The notes beneath the pieces are model-generated. The model was not told the origin of the DNA, did not search any database, and saw only the letters and a list, made by a program, of their open reading frames with translations. This document shows positions 1 to 8,418 of a stretch of DNA of 64,000 nucleotides, piece by piece. The position numbers and the translations under genes are program-made. The stretch comes from Planctomycetota bacterium (GTDB lineage: Bacteria > Planctomycetota > Phycisphaerae > Phycisphaerales > Phycisphaeraceae): contig JAJRXX010000016.1 of NCBI GenBank assembly GCA_024276075.1, forward strand, positions 1-64,000, given 5' to 3'. Every line of letters starts with the position of its first letter. Position 1 is the stretch's first letter.

Positions 1-1
1 C

Positions 2-550
2 ACACTCGTCGATGCAACGATCATCGAGGCGCCCAAGGGTCGCCCCCGGAAACAGGACAACGGGCTAAGCCACACGAAGGACCAAGCGGCCAGTTACACG
101 AAGAAGCACGGGCGGACCTATCACGGCTACAAGGCGCACATTGCTACGGATACGCATGGCGTGATCACCGATTATGTGTTTGATACCGCCAAAGTGCATG
201 ACTCGACGCATATCGATCAACTTGTGGAAGGTGAATCGAAAGCGGTGTATGCCGACAGTGCTTATATGGATAAGTCTCGCAAGGCACGGCTCGAATCCGA
301 GGGTGTGTTTTGCGGGATCATCGAGCGTCGTGTGCGGGGCCAGGATGAATTGACGCCCCAGCAGGTCCGTCATAACCGGTTATGCGCGTCGGTGCGAGCG
401 ATCGTGGAGCACCCGTTTGCGTGGATGAAGAACATGGGCTACCGGTTTGTGCGCTACCGAGGATTAACCCGCAACGGCTTGGACTTCGCGTTGATGGCGG
501 TGGCGTACAATTTCAAAAGGAGCTTGAGCTTGGCCAGACCGGCGGCCTGA
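2..550 (+). CDS. IS5-family transposase, 3' part (5' end outside window)
   Basis: This is the C-terminal catalytic part of a DDE transposase that cuts and pastes its own insertion sequence. The reading frame is open from base 2, so the gene begins before the window. The catalytic triad of the IS5 family is visible: first Asp in LVDATIIEAP, second Asp in VYADSAYMD, Glu in IVEHPFAWMK. The stretch KKHGRTYHGYKAH is the usual basic motif between the first two acids. The frame ends cleanly at the stop with no frameshift, so the copy may be functional, but the N-terminal part cannot be seen. The product would act on its own terminal repeats. Whether it also moves the short elements of this window is unknown. 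Confidence 0.9.
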   Translation, partial: TLVDATIIEAPKGRPRKQDNGLSHTKDQAASYTKKHGRTYHGYKAHIATDTHGVITDYVFDTAKVHDSTHIDQLVEGESKAVYADSAYMDKSRKARLESEGVFCGIIERRVRGQDELTPQQVRHNRLCASVRAIVEHPFAWMKNMGYRFVRYRGLTRNGLDFALMAVAYNFKRSLSLARPAA

Positions 551-697
551 ACGCGATCGGCCAGCGATAAGGCGCAGCACGAGGGGTTTTCAAAAATCGA
601 GCAGCGGGGAAACCTCCGTCGCACTCGTCGGGATCGTCCCGACACCGCCCTTGGGGATTAAATAACGCCAGGGAATGGGTTTTTCAGAAAGCCCTAT
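551..697. mobile_element. probable right end of the IS5-family element
   Basis: The non-coding tail after the transposase runs to a terminal motif that reads GGGCTTTCTGAAAAACCC inward from about 695, after which the base composition drops sharply to AT-rich DNA. That change and the distance from the transposase stop suggest the IS ends near 697. The left terminal repeat is outside the window, so neither the inverted repeat nor a target duplication can be verified. Confidence 0.45.
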
Positions 698-713
698 TAC
701 TTATACGTTGAAA

Positions 714-743
714 TTGATCAATAAACTTAACAAATTCTATAAT
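714..743 (+). promoter_or_regulatory. candidate sigma-70 promoter for polA
   Basis: TTGATC (714-719) and a consensus TATAAT (738-743) are separated by 18 bases inside an AT-rich island between the IS end and polA. The resulting leader would be about 110 bases. It lies just outside the presumed IS right end, so it is probably native polA DNA, although the insertion may have displaced upstream control sequence. Confidence 0.45.
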
Positions 744-863
744 TTTCATAAATATCTACCAAATAACCAAACTCATCCTTAACGGCCATTTTCCGTAACT
801 TATTTTCAAAAAGCATGTTAAGATTTGGAATAGCCTCCTTATCTCAATCCGCCGACTAATCTC

Positions 864-3719
864 TTGAAATCCTGTTATCCCGAACCATCGCCCACCACGC
901 TGTACCTGATCGACGGTCATGCGCAGATATTCCGTGCCTATTACGCGATCCGCACGCCCATGAGAAGCCCGGTCACGGGTGAGCCAACCAACGCGGTGTT
1001 CGCGTTTACCGGGATGCTGCTGAAGCTCTTCTCGCAGTGCAACCCACAATACGTGGCGATGCCTATCGACACGGCGGGTCCGACGTTTCGCGATGAGATT
1101 TACGAAGACTACAAGGCTGGTCGAGATCAGGCGCCCGACGATCTGGTACAGCAATTTGATCGGATATTCGAGGTGACTCGGCTGTTCGGCATCCCCTTGC
1201 TTGGCCAACCCGGCGTCGAGGCTGACGACGTCATCGCCACGGTGACGCGGCGCGTGCTCGACGACCCGTCGCAAAAGGGCGTGCGTATCCGCATCGTCTC
1301 GAAAGACAAAGACCTCGAGCAGTTGCTTGGCCCGCGCGTGACGATGTTCGACATCCACACCGACACCACCCTCGACGCGGCGTGGCTCAAAGAGCATAAG
1401 GGGATCACGCCGGAGCAGGTCATCGACATGCTGGCGCTGACGGGCGACACGGCGGACAATATCCCCGGCGTCGAAGGCATCGGCCCGAAAACCGCTACGA
1501 AGCTGATCGGCGAGTACGGCTCGATCGACGGCATCCTGGCAAACATCGAAAAGATCAAGGGCAAGCGGCGTGAGAATATCGAGAAGGCTCGACCGTTCCT
1601 GCCGTTGGGCCTACGGCTGGTGACACTCAAACACGACGTGCCGATTGATTGTGACCTCGACGCGATGCGTATCGGTGCGATCGACGCAACGCGGTTGCGA
1701 CGGCTGTTTAAGGAGTTGGGCTTTCACCGTCACCTGACCGAGCTGGACCGTTTGCTGGGTAATACCGGATCGAATGACGCCCAAGGCAAGTTCGACGACA
1801 TGGCTACGCTGTTCGACGCGGGGTCCGATGCGGCTTCGTCTGCTGACTCACAGGGTGGAGACACGACATTTACCACGGCTAGCGATTATGACTACACCGC
1901 TGTTACGACACGGCGCGAGTTGGACGATCTCGTGGCCACCCTCGGCAAGCAAGAGATGGTCAGCGTCGATACCGAGACGATCGGCTTGAGCCACCGTGCC
2001 GAATTGTGCGGCTTGAGTTTTGCGTGGACGGCTGGGCAGGGTGTATACGTGCCCACAAAGTCGCCTGATCCGGCGAGCCACCTTGATGAGAAGACCGTGC
2101 TCGACGCGCTGCGTAGCGTGCTCGAAGACCCGGACATTGCCAAGACGGGTCATAATCTGAAATACGATGCACTGGTCCTGCGTCACGCGGGTGTGGAGCT
2201 GCGCGGGATCGCGTTTGACTCGATGATCGCCTCGCACCTGGTCGGCGCGCCCTCGCATTCACTGGATAACCTGGCACTGGCGATGCTCGGTCATGAGATG
2301 GGCGCGATTAGCAGCCTCATAGGCCCACGGCCTCGCAAGGGTGATTCCAAAGCGAAACAGCAACTTACCATGGACCAAATCTCGCTGGACCGTATCACGC
2401 CATACGCTGCGGAGGACGCGGACATTGCGCTACGGTTGTACCAATTGCTGGCGCCGCAACTCGAAGAATTAGGCATGACTGACCTCGCGCGTAACGTCGA
2501 GATGCCACTCGTGGCGGTGTTGACGGAAATGGAGCACCACGGCATCCGGGTCGAGCCGGGGGTGTTGGCGAAGCAAAAGGAGCAGCTATCGCAACGCATC
2601 ACCGAGTTGCGCGACGAGATACAGACGCTGGCCGGTAGAGAGTTCAACCTCGACTCACCCAAGCAGCTAGGCGACGTGCTGTTTAATCACCTGGGCCTGC
2701 CGGTGGTCAAGCGCAACAAGACCGGCCCATCGACTGATAATGAGGTGCTCGACGCGTTGTGCCAACACCCCGACCTGACAGCGGAAGAGTCGGCGGTGCC
2801 CCGGCTGGTGGCTGAATACCGGCAGCTCACAAAGCTCGTCAATACGTACCTCGACAACCTGCGCGACGCGATCGACCCAGAGACGAAACGGGTACACGCG
2901 ACGTTTCAGCAGACGGGCGCCGCGACCGGGCGGCTGTCGTCGGCTAATCCGAACTTGCAGAATATCCCGATCCGCACGGAAGTCGGCCGGCGTATCCGCG
3001 AGGCGTTTGTTGCGGAACCTGGACACCTGCTGATCGCTGCTGACTACTCGCAGATCGAGCTGCGGGTGCTGGCGCATCTGAGCGGCGACGGCGGGCTGAT
3101 CGACACATTTGAACGCGACTTGGATATCCATACTGCTGTGGCGGCACAGGTATTTAATGTCGACCTCGACGAGGTCACACCCCAGCAGCGCGACCGGGCT
3201 AAGACGATTAATTTCGGCATCATCTACGGGATCTCGGCGTACGGGCTGGCACGGCGATTCGACAACCTCGACCTCCAGGGTGCTCGCGACCTGATCGACG
3301 ACTACCGCGAACGCTTCGGCGGCATCAATGATTTTTTGGCTAAGTGTGTCGAGCAAGCGGTGTCACTGGGGTACGTCACGACCATCCTCGGGCGACGGCG
3401 ACCGATTTCGCAGATCACGTCGTCAAACCGCAACACGCGCGCCTTGGGCGAACGGTTAGCCATCAACTCCGTCGTGCAAGGCTCCGCGGCTGACCTGATC
3501 AAGCTGGCGATGGTTAACCTCCACCGGCGGATCGAGCGCGAACGGCTACCGCTGAAGCTGCTGCTTCAGATCCACGACGAGTTGGTACTCGAAGCACCAC
3601 GGGACGAAGCGGCGACGCTTGCGAAGGTGGTCCAGGACGAGATGCAGGGTGCGATGGACCTGGCGGTGCCGCTGAAAGTGGAGGTGGGTATCGGCGTTAA
3701 CTGGCTCGAAGCGAAGTGA
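864..3719 (+). CDS. polA: DNA polymerase I
   Basis: Full-length (951 aa) DNA polymerase I for Okazaki fragment maturation and repair, acting on nicked or gapped DNA in the cytoplasm. Residues 1-300 are the 5' nuclease domain (LIDGHAQIFRAYYA, EADDVIATV, VSKDKDLEQLL, DNIPGVEGIGPKTATKLI). Residues about 350-560 form the 3'-5' exonuclease, and the proofreading residues are kept: VDTETIGL near 369, NLKYD near 430, YAAEDAD near 513. The polymerase domain shows motif A DYSQIELR near 730, motif B RDRAKTINFGIIYG near 780 and motif C QIHDELVLE near 903. The start is a TTG; no in-frame ATG precedes the LIDGHA block and no clear Shine-Dalgarno site is seen. It is transcribed alone, immediately downstream of the IS5-like element. 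Confidence 0.98.
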   Translation: MKSCYPEPSPTTLYLIDGHAQIFRAYYAIRTPMRSPVTGEPTNAVFAFTGMLLKLFSQCNPQYVAMPIDTAGPTFRDEIYEDYKAGRDQAPDDLVQQFDRIFEVTRLFGIPLLGQPGVEADDVIATVTRRVLDDPSQKGVRIRIVSKDKDLEQLLGPRVTMFDIHTDTTLDAAWLKEHKGITPEQVIDMLALTGDTADNIPGVEGIGPKTATKLIGEYGSIDGILANIEKIKGKRRENIEKARPFLPLGLRLVTLKHDVPIDCDLDAMRIGAIDATRLRRLFKELGFHRHLTELDRLLGNTGSNDAQGKFDDMATLFDAGSDAASSADSQGGDTTFTTASDYDYTAVTTRRELDDLVATLGKQEMVSVDTETIGLSHRAELCGLSFAWTAGQGVYVPTKSPDPASHLDEKTVLDALRSVLEDPDIAKTGHNLKYDALVLRHAGVELRGIAFDSMIASHLVGAPSHSLDNLALAMLGHEMGAISSLIGPRPRKGDSKAKQQLTMDQISLDRITPYAAEDADIALRLYQLLAPQLEELGMTDLARNVEMPLVAVLTEMEHHGIRVEPGVLAKQKEQLSQRITELRDEIQTLAGREFNLDSPKQLGDVLFNHLGLPVVKRNKTGPSTDNEVLDALCQHPDLTAEESAVPRLVAEYRQLTKLVNTYLDNLRDAIDPETKRVHATFQQTGAATGRLSSANPNLQNIPIRTEVGRRIREAFVAEPGHLLIAADYSQIELRVLAHLSGDGGLIDTFERDLDIHTAVAAQVFNVDLDEVTPQQRDRAKTINFGIIYGISAYGLARRFDNLDLQGARDLIDDYRERFGGINDFLAKCVEQAVSLGYVTTILGRRRPISQITSSNRNTRALGERLAINSVVQGSAADLIKLAMVNLHRRIERERLPLKLLLQIHDELVLEAPRDEAATLAKVVQDEMQGAMDLAVPLKVEVGIGVNWLEAK

Positions 3720-3761
3720 CGGCGACGGCGATGATCGCGTGCGAGCTTGTCATTTCACCCC

Positions 3762-4403
3762 TCACTCACTGGTAAGTTGGCGGATGTGGTCGCGCACCGT
3801 TTCGATCGCCCACTGTCGCCAGGGTTCGATGGCTTCTTGGCCATAGGTCGCGCCGAGAGCTGCGTAGACCGACCCAGCTAGTAGAAGCCAGGCAAAGAGC
3901 GGAAACCACCACCGTCTGGCCCTACCCGCCATGGCGCTGATTGTCAACGACACAAACCCCGCCGCTACGATCCACAGCGCACCGATCACCGCTTTCTCGA
4001 TGGAGTACTCGATTGCGTGTTCCATATTGGTTGGGCGCCCCTGCCACCACACCCAGCGATACAACACTATCGCGGATACGAACACCACCCGCGGAATCCT
4101 GCGCCACAGCCAACCTGCGATCTTCCGCCAAGGAAATATGATGTTGAACCACTTTGCTTTGCTGGGTGGCTCCCACGTCGTCATGATCGTGGGTGACACG
4201 CTAGCACCGGTCTCGTCGGAGATGGAAAACTTCCTGGTGCTCAATGTGCCCGAATGCAGTTCGTCCTGGGCGGGGTCGACGGTGACGATAATGACCGATT
4301 CCCGAGCAGCTTTTTTCATGGCCGAGTCGCGCGAGGTGGCGTCGACCACAAGCTCAACGTCCTTGCCGCTGTACATGTTCGCCCCGACGACTTTGTATTT
4401 CAT
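3762..4403 (-). CDS. hypothetical membrane protein with N-terminal small domain
   Basis: A 213-aa protein of unknown function. I choose the ATG at 4403 (MKYKVVGANMYSGKDVEL) because GGGGGAG lies just upstream of it; an in-frame start seven codons earlier lacks this. Residues 1-45 look like a small alpha/beta domain (VELVVDATSRDSAMKKA...VIIVTVDP), then a linker and three probable membrane segments near 103-120, 137-158 and 166-188, with a short charged C-terminus. The gene faces polA tail-to-tail, 42 bases away. No catalytic motif is visible. A sensor or scaffold role at the membrane is possible but not supported by anything specific. Confidence 0.75.
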   Translation of the reverse strand: MKYKVVGANMYSGKDVELVVDATSRDSAMKKAARESVIIVTVDPAQDELHSGTLSTRKFSISDETGASVSPTIMTTWEPPSKAKWFNIIFPWRKIAGWLWRRIPRVVFVSAIVLYRWVWWQGRPTNMEHAIEYSIEKAVIGALWIVAAGFVSLTISAMAGRARRWWFPLFAWLLLAGSVYAALGATYGQEAIEPWRQWAIETVRDHIRQLTSE

Positions 4404-4650
4404 CGCATCTCCCCCGAAGACCACAGCCGCTGGAGCGTTTTCAACGCATCTGTAGCGTTTGATTACAACAAATTGCCCGCTCCCTCACGGTCGCGGCTCG
4501 TTGTGGACGCTACACGTGGATTGAAAACGCTCTGAGCGACCGCGCGGCGGGCTGTGGCCTTACCCTATTTATTCGAGTCGGAGGTGCCGGCATCCTCACC
4601 TGATGGTCGTGCCACAGCCAAAGATAGGCCCAAAATCTGCCGTATAACCG
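4404..4650. other. intergenic region with a MITE-like element and a long-loop hairpin
   Basis: The region lies between the start of the membrane protein gene and the stop of rlmN and holds no gene. It contains the 98-bp terminal-repeat element at 4434-4531, and further right the inverted pair GGCTGTGGC (4551-4559) and GCCACAGCC (4611-4619), which could form a stem with a roughly 50-base loop downstream of rlmN. Confidence 0.5.
4434..4531. repeat. MITE-like element, family A copy 1
   Basis: 98 bp bounded by a perfect 11-bp inverted repeat, AGCGTTTTCAA (4434-4444) and TTGAAAACGCT (4521-4531). The flanking tetramers are CTGG (left) and CTGA (right), which resemble the CTAG flanks of other copies with changes. 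The inside carries the core CGCTCCCTCACGGTCGCGG, the minus-strand form of the GAGCCGCGACCGT core found in other repeats. Too short to encode a protein. Confidence 0.8.
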
Positions 4651-5829
4651 TTACGACCGCGCCTGATTCAATGCGGCAGGTGCTGCGTGGTCGGCTTCGT
4701 GCCTGAGCTGTCCACAGGCGGCGGCGATGTCCCTGCCCCGGCTGGCACGGATGTGGGTGTTCACGCCCGCGGCACGCAACACGGCTTGGAACTGGTGCAC
4801 GTCGTCGCTGGCAGGCCTGTGGTATGGCAGGCCTGTGATTTCGTTGTAGCGGATGAGGTTTACGTTGGCGCGCAGTGGGTTTGCGAGTGTGGCGAGTTGG
4901 CGTGCGTGCTCGGGACGGTCGTTCACGCCACGCAACAAGGTGTACTCAAACGTGACCTCGCGTCCGGTGCGTTGGAAGTAGTACTGCCCCGCGTCGGTCA
5001 GTTGATCAATGCTCACGTGCTGTGCCCACGGTATGAGCTGTCGCCTAATGTCGTCGTTGGGTGCGTGCAGGCTAATCGCCAGGGTTACGGGTAGCTGCAC
5101 ATCGGCGAGGCGTCGTATCTGTGCTGGTAGCCCCACGGTGGAGATGGTGACCCGCCGTGCTGAGATGCCGAACCCCCACGGGGCGGTCAGGGTATGTACA
5201 GCACGGATGACATTTTCAAAATTCGCTAACGGCTCACCCATACCCATGAACACGACGTGCGTGATACGGTCCACACCCGCTAGCCGTGTAAGTTGCCAAA
5301 CCTGCTCGACGATCTGACCAGCGGTGAGGTTTACCTCCAACCCACCCAGGCCCGACGCGCAGAAGCGACATCCCACGGGACAGCCGACTTGGCTGGAGAT
5401 GCAGGCGGTCTTGCGTGACCGTGAGTCGCGATCGGTCTCCCCTCCGGTATGTGCTGCCCCCACGCGCACGGGTGACGGAATCATGACACACTCGCTGCGG
5501 GGACCAATGTCCGGCGGTGTGTTTTCTGCTGCGCGGTCCTCACCGCTACCGCCCCACCGTACCAGCAGTTTTTGAACGCCATCAGTGGCAACCTGGTGCT
5601 GAGTAACGTGGCCATCTGTAAATCGCAGACGAGCGGCGAGCAGGTCGCGGTCGGCTTTGGAGATATTGGCCATGAGGTCGGGCTCGACGACGTGCCGCTG
5701 GTAGAGCCACTGGAGGACCTGATCGGCACGGTACGCGGGCAGCCCCCAGGCTTGGATATGCTGGCGCAGCTGGTCGGGGTCTAAATCGAAGATATGAGGG
5801 CGTGCGTCCATGGTGGTGCATATCATCAT
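4651..5829 (-). CDS. rlmN: 23S rRNA (adenine-2503-C2) methyltransferase RlmN
   Basis: A radical-SAM enzyme that methylates A2503 of 23S rRNA and, in many bacteria, A37 of some tRNAs, using two SAM molecules. The [4Fe-4S] motif is CPVGCRFC (Cys 150, 154, 157). The C-terminal RASRGRDIAAACGQL carries the second catalytic cysteine that forms the RNA adduct, and the N-terminal helical domain (FDLDPDQLRQHIQAWGLPAYRADQVLQWLY) is typical. At 392 aa it is somewhat long because of a low-complexity insertion at residues about 93-138, just before the conserved CISSQVGC. Starts at 5829 and 5811 are both possible; neither has a clear ribosome site. It is divergent from pyrD, sharing a 70-base promoter region. 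Confidence 0.96.
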   Translation of the reverse strand: MMICTTMDARPHIFDLDPDQLRQHIQAWGLPAYRADQVLQWLYQRHVVEPDLMANISKADRDLLAARLRFTDGHVTQHQVATDGVQKLLVRWGGSGEDRAAENTPPDIGPRSECVMIPSPVRVGAAHTGGETDRDSRSRKTACISSQVGCPVGCRFCASGLGGLEVNLTAGQIVEQVWQLTRLAGVDRITHVVFMGMGEPLANFENVIRAVHTLTAPWGFGISARRVTISTVGLPAQIRRLADVQLPVTLAISLHAPNDDIRRQLIPWAQHVSIDQLTDAGQYYFQRTGREVTFEYTLLRGVNDRPEHARQLATLANPLRANVNLIRYNEITGLPYHRPASDDVHQFQAVLRAAGVNTHIRASRGRDIAAACGQLRHEADHAAPAALNQARS

Positions 5830-5899
5830 ATGCCACTAGACGTCACTCGCGCCGATCGAGACGACGCGGCGTGTCATTTCTGATAAATAAAGTAGCACC

Positions 5900-6901
5900 A
5901 TGACGACCCCCGCTGCTGATAACGACACCACGACTGCTGCGAGCTTGGCTGTGGACTTGGCTGGGCTGAAGCTGGCGAACCCGATGATGACAGCGTCGGG
6001 GACGTGCGGGTACGCCTACGAGTATGCGGGGCTGGCTGACTTGGCCCGGTTGGGCGCGTTTGTGACGAAGAGCATCACGTCCCAGCCGCGCCAGGGCAAC
6101 GAGCCGCAGCGGATCGTCGAGACGCGAGCGGGCATGCTCAACGCGATCGGGCTGGCGAATATCGGCCTCGACGCCTTCATGGCAGAAAAATTACCCGACC
6201 TACGGCGTTTGCGCGACTCGGGGCCACGCATCATCGTCAATGTCGCTGGACATAGCCTCGACGAATATGTGACCACGGCTGGCCGGATTGCCAGCGAGGA
6301 CATCGTCGACGCGATTGAGCTCAACGTGTCGTGCCCGAACGTGGGCGACGGGTTGACATTTGGCACCGACCCGCAGTTGCTGAAGGACCTGGTGCGTCAG
6401 GTACGCGGTGCGATGCGCAAGGACTGCAAGCTGATCGTCAAGCTGTCTCCGAACGTGGGCGACGTGACGCAGACCGCTGGCGCTGCTGTCGAGGGCGGAG
6501 CGGACGTGCTGAGCATGATCAACACCTACACAGCCATGGCGATTGATATTAATAAGAAACGTCCTCGCCTGGCGAACGGGACGGGTGGGCTGAGCGGGCC
6601 GGCGATCCGTCCGCTGGCGGTGTACCTGGTGAGCATGGTGTACCGTCACGTGGCGAAACCGGCTGGCGTGCCGATCGTCGGCATGGGGGGTATTCAGTAC
6701 TGGCAAGACGCGGTTGAGTTCCTGTTAGCAGGCGCTACGGGCCTGGCGGTGGGTACTGCGCTGTTTGTCGATCCTGCTACGCCGATCACCGTCATGGACG
6801 GTCTCCGCGGGTACCTAGTCAAACAAGGGTGCTCATCGATCACCGACGTCATCGGGCAGCTTCAAATCGGCGGCGACACGCCACGGACGCCGTACCCGTA
6901 A
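5900..6901 (+). CDS. pyrD: dihydroorotate dehydrogenase, class 1B catalytic subunit
   Basis: Oxidises dihydroorotate to orotate in pyrimidine synthesis. Class 1 enzymes are cytosolic and carry FMN. The catalytic Cys is in IELNVSCPNV (near residue 140), the N-terminal substrate and FMN motif is NPMMTASGTCGYAYEY, and NGTGGLSGPAIRPLA plus VGMGGIQYWQDAVEF form the phosphate-binding C-terminal part. At 333 aa with an active-site Cys rather than Ser, it belongs to class 1B, which normally works with the iron-sulfur subunit PyrK and NAD+. No pyrK is next to it, so the electron partner is elsewhere or different. The first 16 residues are a variable Thr-rich tail. Confidence 0.95.
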   Translation: MTTPAADNDTTTAASLAVDLAGLKLANPMMTASGTCGYAYEYAGLADLARLGAFVTKSITSQPRQGNEPQRIVETRAGMLNAIGLANIGLDAFMAEKLPDLRRLRDSGPRIIVNVAGHSLDEYVTTAGRIASEDIVDAIELNVSCPNVGDGLTFGTDPQLLKDLVRQVRGAMRKDCKLIVKLSPNVGDVTQTAGAAVEGGADVLSMINTYTAMAIDINKKRPRLANGTGGLSGPAIRPLAVYLVSMVYRHVAKPAGVPIVGMGGIQYWQDAVEFLLAGATGLAVGTALFVDPATPITVMDGLRGYLVKQGCSSITDVIGQLQIGGDTPRTPYP

Positions 6902-6962
6902 ACGTAGTGCGGAATTGATTACTGTTTCGAGACCACTACACCTGCGACCCAATCCAAACACT

Positions 6963-8279
6963 ATGAAACCTCGCTTGTTAATCATCTTGTTTTTTGCCGG
7001 AGCCTTGGGGGGGCTGTTCCTGATCGGTATCGTGCGCAGACCCGGGCCGAGTACGGATGCTGATTCGGCGACACATGCTGTACCGGTGAGCGTGACTCGT
7101 TTAACGCGGCAGGCCCACACGCTGACCGAGACGTTTTACGGCTTGATTGAGGCCAACGCGCGGGTGGATATGGCGTTTCAGATCAGCGGTCGTCTGCATC
7201 TTCTGGGTAGGAACGAGAATGAGCCGATCGTCGAGAATCAGGGGGTGGACAAGGGCCAAATCCTCGCTCGGCTCGAGCCGCTGCGCTACGAGGCGGCGGT
7301 GGAGCAGGCGCACGCGTCGATGCAGGGCGCCAAGGCCCGCATGGCCACCGCGTCGGCGGATGTTGCGCAAACTCAGGCACAACTCGACGACGCCAAATCG
7401 GAACTGCGGTTGCTGGAGCAATTACTAGATCGGAATGCCACGACTCCACGCGAGATCGAAAGAGCCCAGATGCGCGTCAAGGTCGCCGAAGCCCAGTTCG
7501 ACGCGGCGGACGCTGCGATTGCATCGACCGCAGCCAACTACGCCGCCGCCCGCGCCGCGACGACCATGGCTAAGGTCGATCTGGATGACACCACGCTGTA
7601 CGCACCGATGGACGCGACGGTGGCCGCCATCCCGGGCGAGATCGGTCAAATGGTCAGTCCCGGCGAGCCGATCGTCACGCTGGTCGACCTGGGCACGGTC
7701 AAGCTCGTGGTCGGCGTGGTTGAGCGAAAGGTCCCGCTGCTGAAACAGGGTCAGCGTGTGGCTGTTGATGTCCTCGCGCTGACGTCGCACGGTGGTGCCC
7801 TACCCGATGGTGACGCCTCCCGACACCCGCGCCAAGGCACCGTGGCTGTGGTACCCCCTGCTGCCGACCGCACCAGCGGGCTGTTTAACGTCGAGATCAT
7901 GCTCCCGAACGAGGGCCACGCGTTGCTGCCGGGTATGGTCGGCAAGGCGACGGTCACTGTGATGGAGCGACAATCAATCGCCATCCCCGCGTCGGTGTGT
8001 ACGCGCGTGGGCAATCGTGTTTATGCGTTCTTTGTCGAGTCGAATTCGGCTTCGCGCAGCGGTGATGCCCCGGCTGCCCTGGCCACAGGTCGTTTCGTGG
8101 CGAAGCGGGTGTGGTTTCAGCCAATCGCTATTGACAAAGACCATTACCTGGTGAGCGACGTGCCCGAGGGATTGGACCGATTGATCGTCGAGGGTTACTC
8201 CCGGCTCAAAGACGGGCAGGCGGTGCGGGTCGTTGACAAACTAGTTACGACACCCGTGCCCGTTGCCGAGGGCGGCTAG
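6963..8279 (+). CDS. RND efflux periplasmic adaptor (membrane fusion protein)
   Basis: A 438-aa adaptor that links an inner-membrane RND pump to an outer-membrane channel. The chosen ATG (MKPRLLIILFFAGALGG) begins a single N-terminal membrane anchor; a TTG 16 codons earlier is less likely. The order is anchor, barrel-sandwich/lipoyl half (FQISGRL...VDKGQILARLEP), a long alpha-helical coiled-coil hairpin (about residues 125-220, rich in Ala, Gln and Glu), second lipoyl half (TTLYAPMDATVAAIPGEIGQM) and beta-barrel domain. It pairs with the RND pump that begins 140 bases downstream. Its TAG stop is also the edge of a MITE-like element (8280-8378) that separates the two partners. No outer-membrane factor gene is adjacent. 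Substrate unknown. Confidence 0.92.
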   Translation: MKPRLLIILFFAGALGGLFLIGIVRRPGPSTDADSATHAVPVSVTRLTRQAHTLTETFYGLIEANARVDMAFQISGRLHLLGRNENEPIVENQGVDKGQILARLEPLRYEAAVEQAHASMQGAKARMATASADVAQTQAQLDDAKSELRLLEQLLDRNATTPREIERAQMRVKVAEAQFDAADAAIASTAANYAAARAATTMAKVDLDDTTLYAPMDATVAAIPGEIGQMVSPGEPIVTLVDLGTVKLVVGVVERKVPLLKQGQRVAVDVLALTSHGGALPDGDASRHPRQGTVAVVPPAADRTSGLFNVEIMLPNEGHALLPGMVGKATVTVMERQSIAIPASVCTRVGNRVYAFFVESNSASRSGDAPAALATGRFVAKRVWFQPIAIDKDHYLVSDVPEGLDRLIVEGYSRLKDGQAVRVVDKLVTTPVPVAEGG

Positions 8280-8378
8280 AGCATTTTTCGTTGTGGTGTA
8301 GCGGTTACATACGAGCTGTGACCGTGAGGGAGTGAGCTGTTTGATGTCGCCGTATGCTACAGGTTTTTGAAAAATGCT
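8280..8378. repeat. MITE-like element, family A copy 2, inside an efflux operon
   Basis: 99 bp with perfect terminal repeats AGCATTTTTC (8280-8289) and GAAAAATGCT (8369-8378). The left flank is CTAG (8276-8279), whose TAG is the stop codon of the adaptor gene; the right flank is CTGG, one base different. The inside holds a decayed core, GAGCTGTGACCGTGAGGGAG. It sits between two genes that should be co-transcribed, so its hairpin is probably in the mRNA. Confidence 0.85.
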
Positions 8379-8418
8379 CTGGCGACGGACCTGGTTTTAC
8401 ACTAGCTGATAATAACCC

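Noticed and set aside
1-697. The IS5-family element as the proven parent of the family A MITEs
   Set aside because: Only the right end is visible and its sequence (GGGCTTTCTGAAAAACC) shares little with AGCRTTTTYCA; the link stays a hypothesis.
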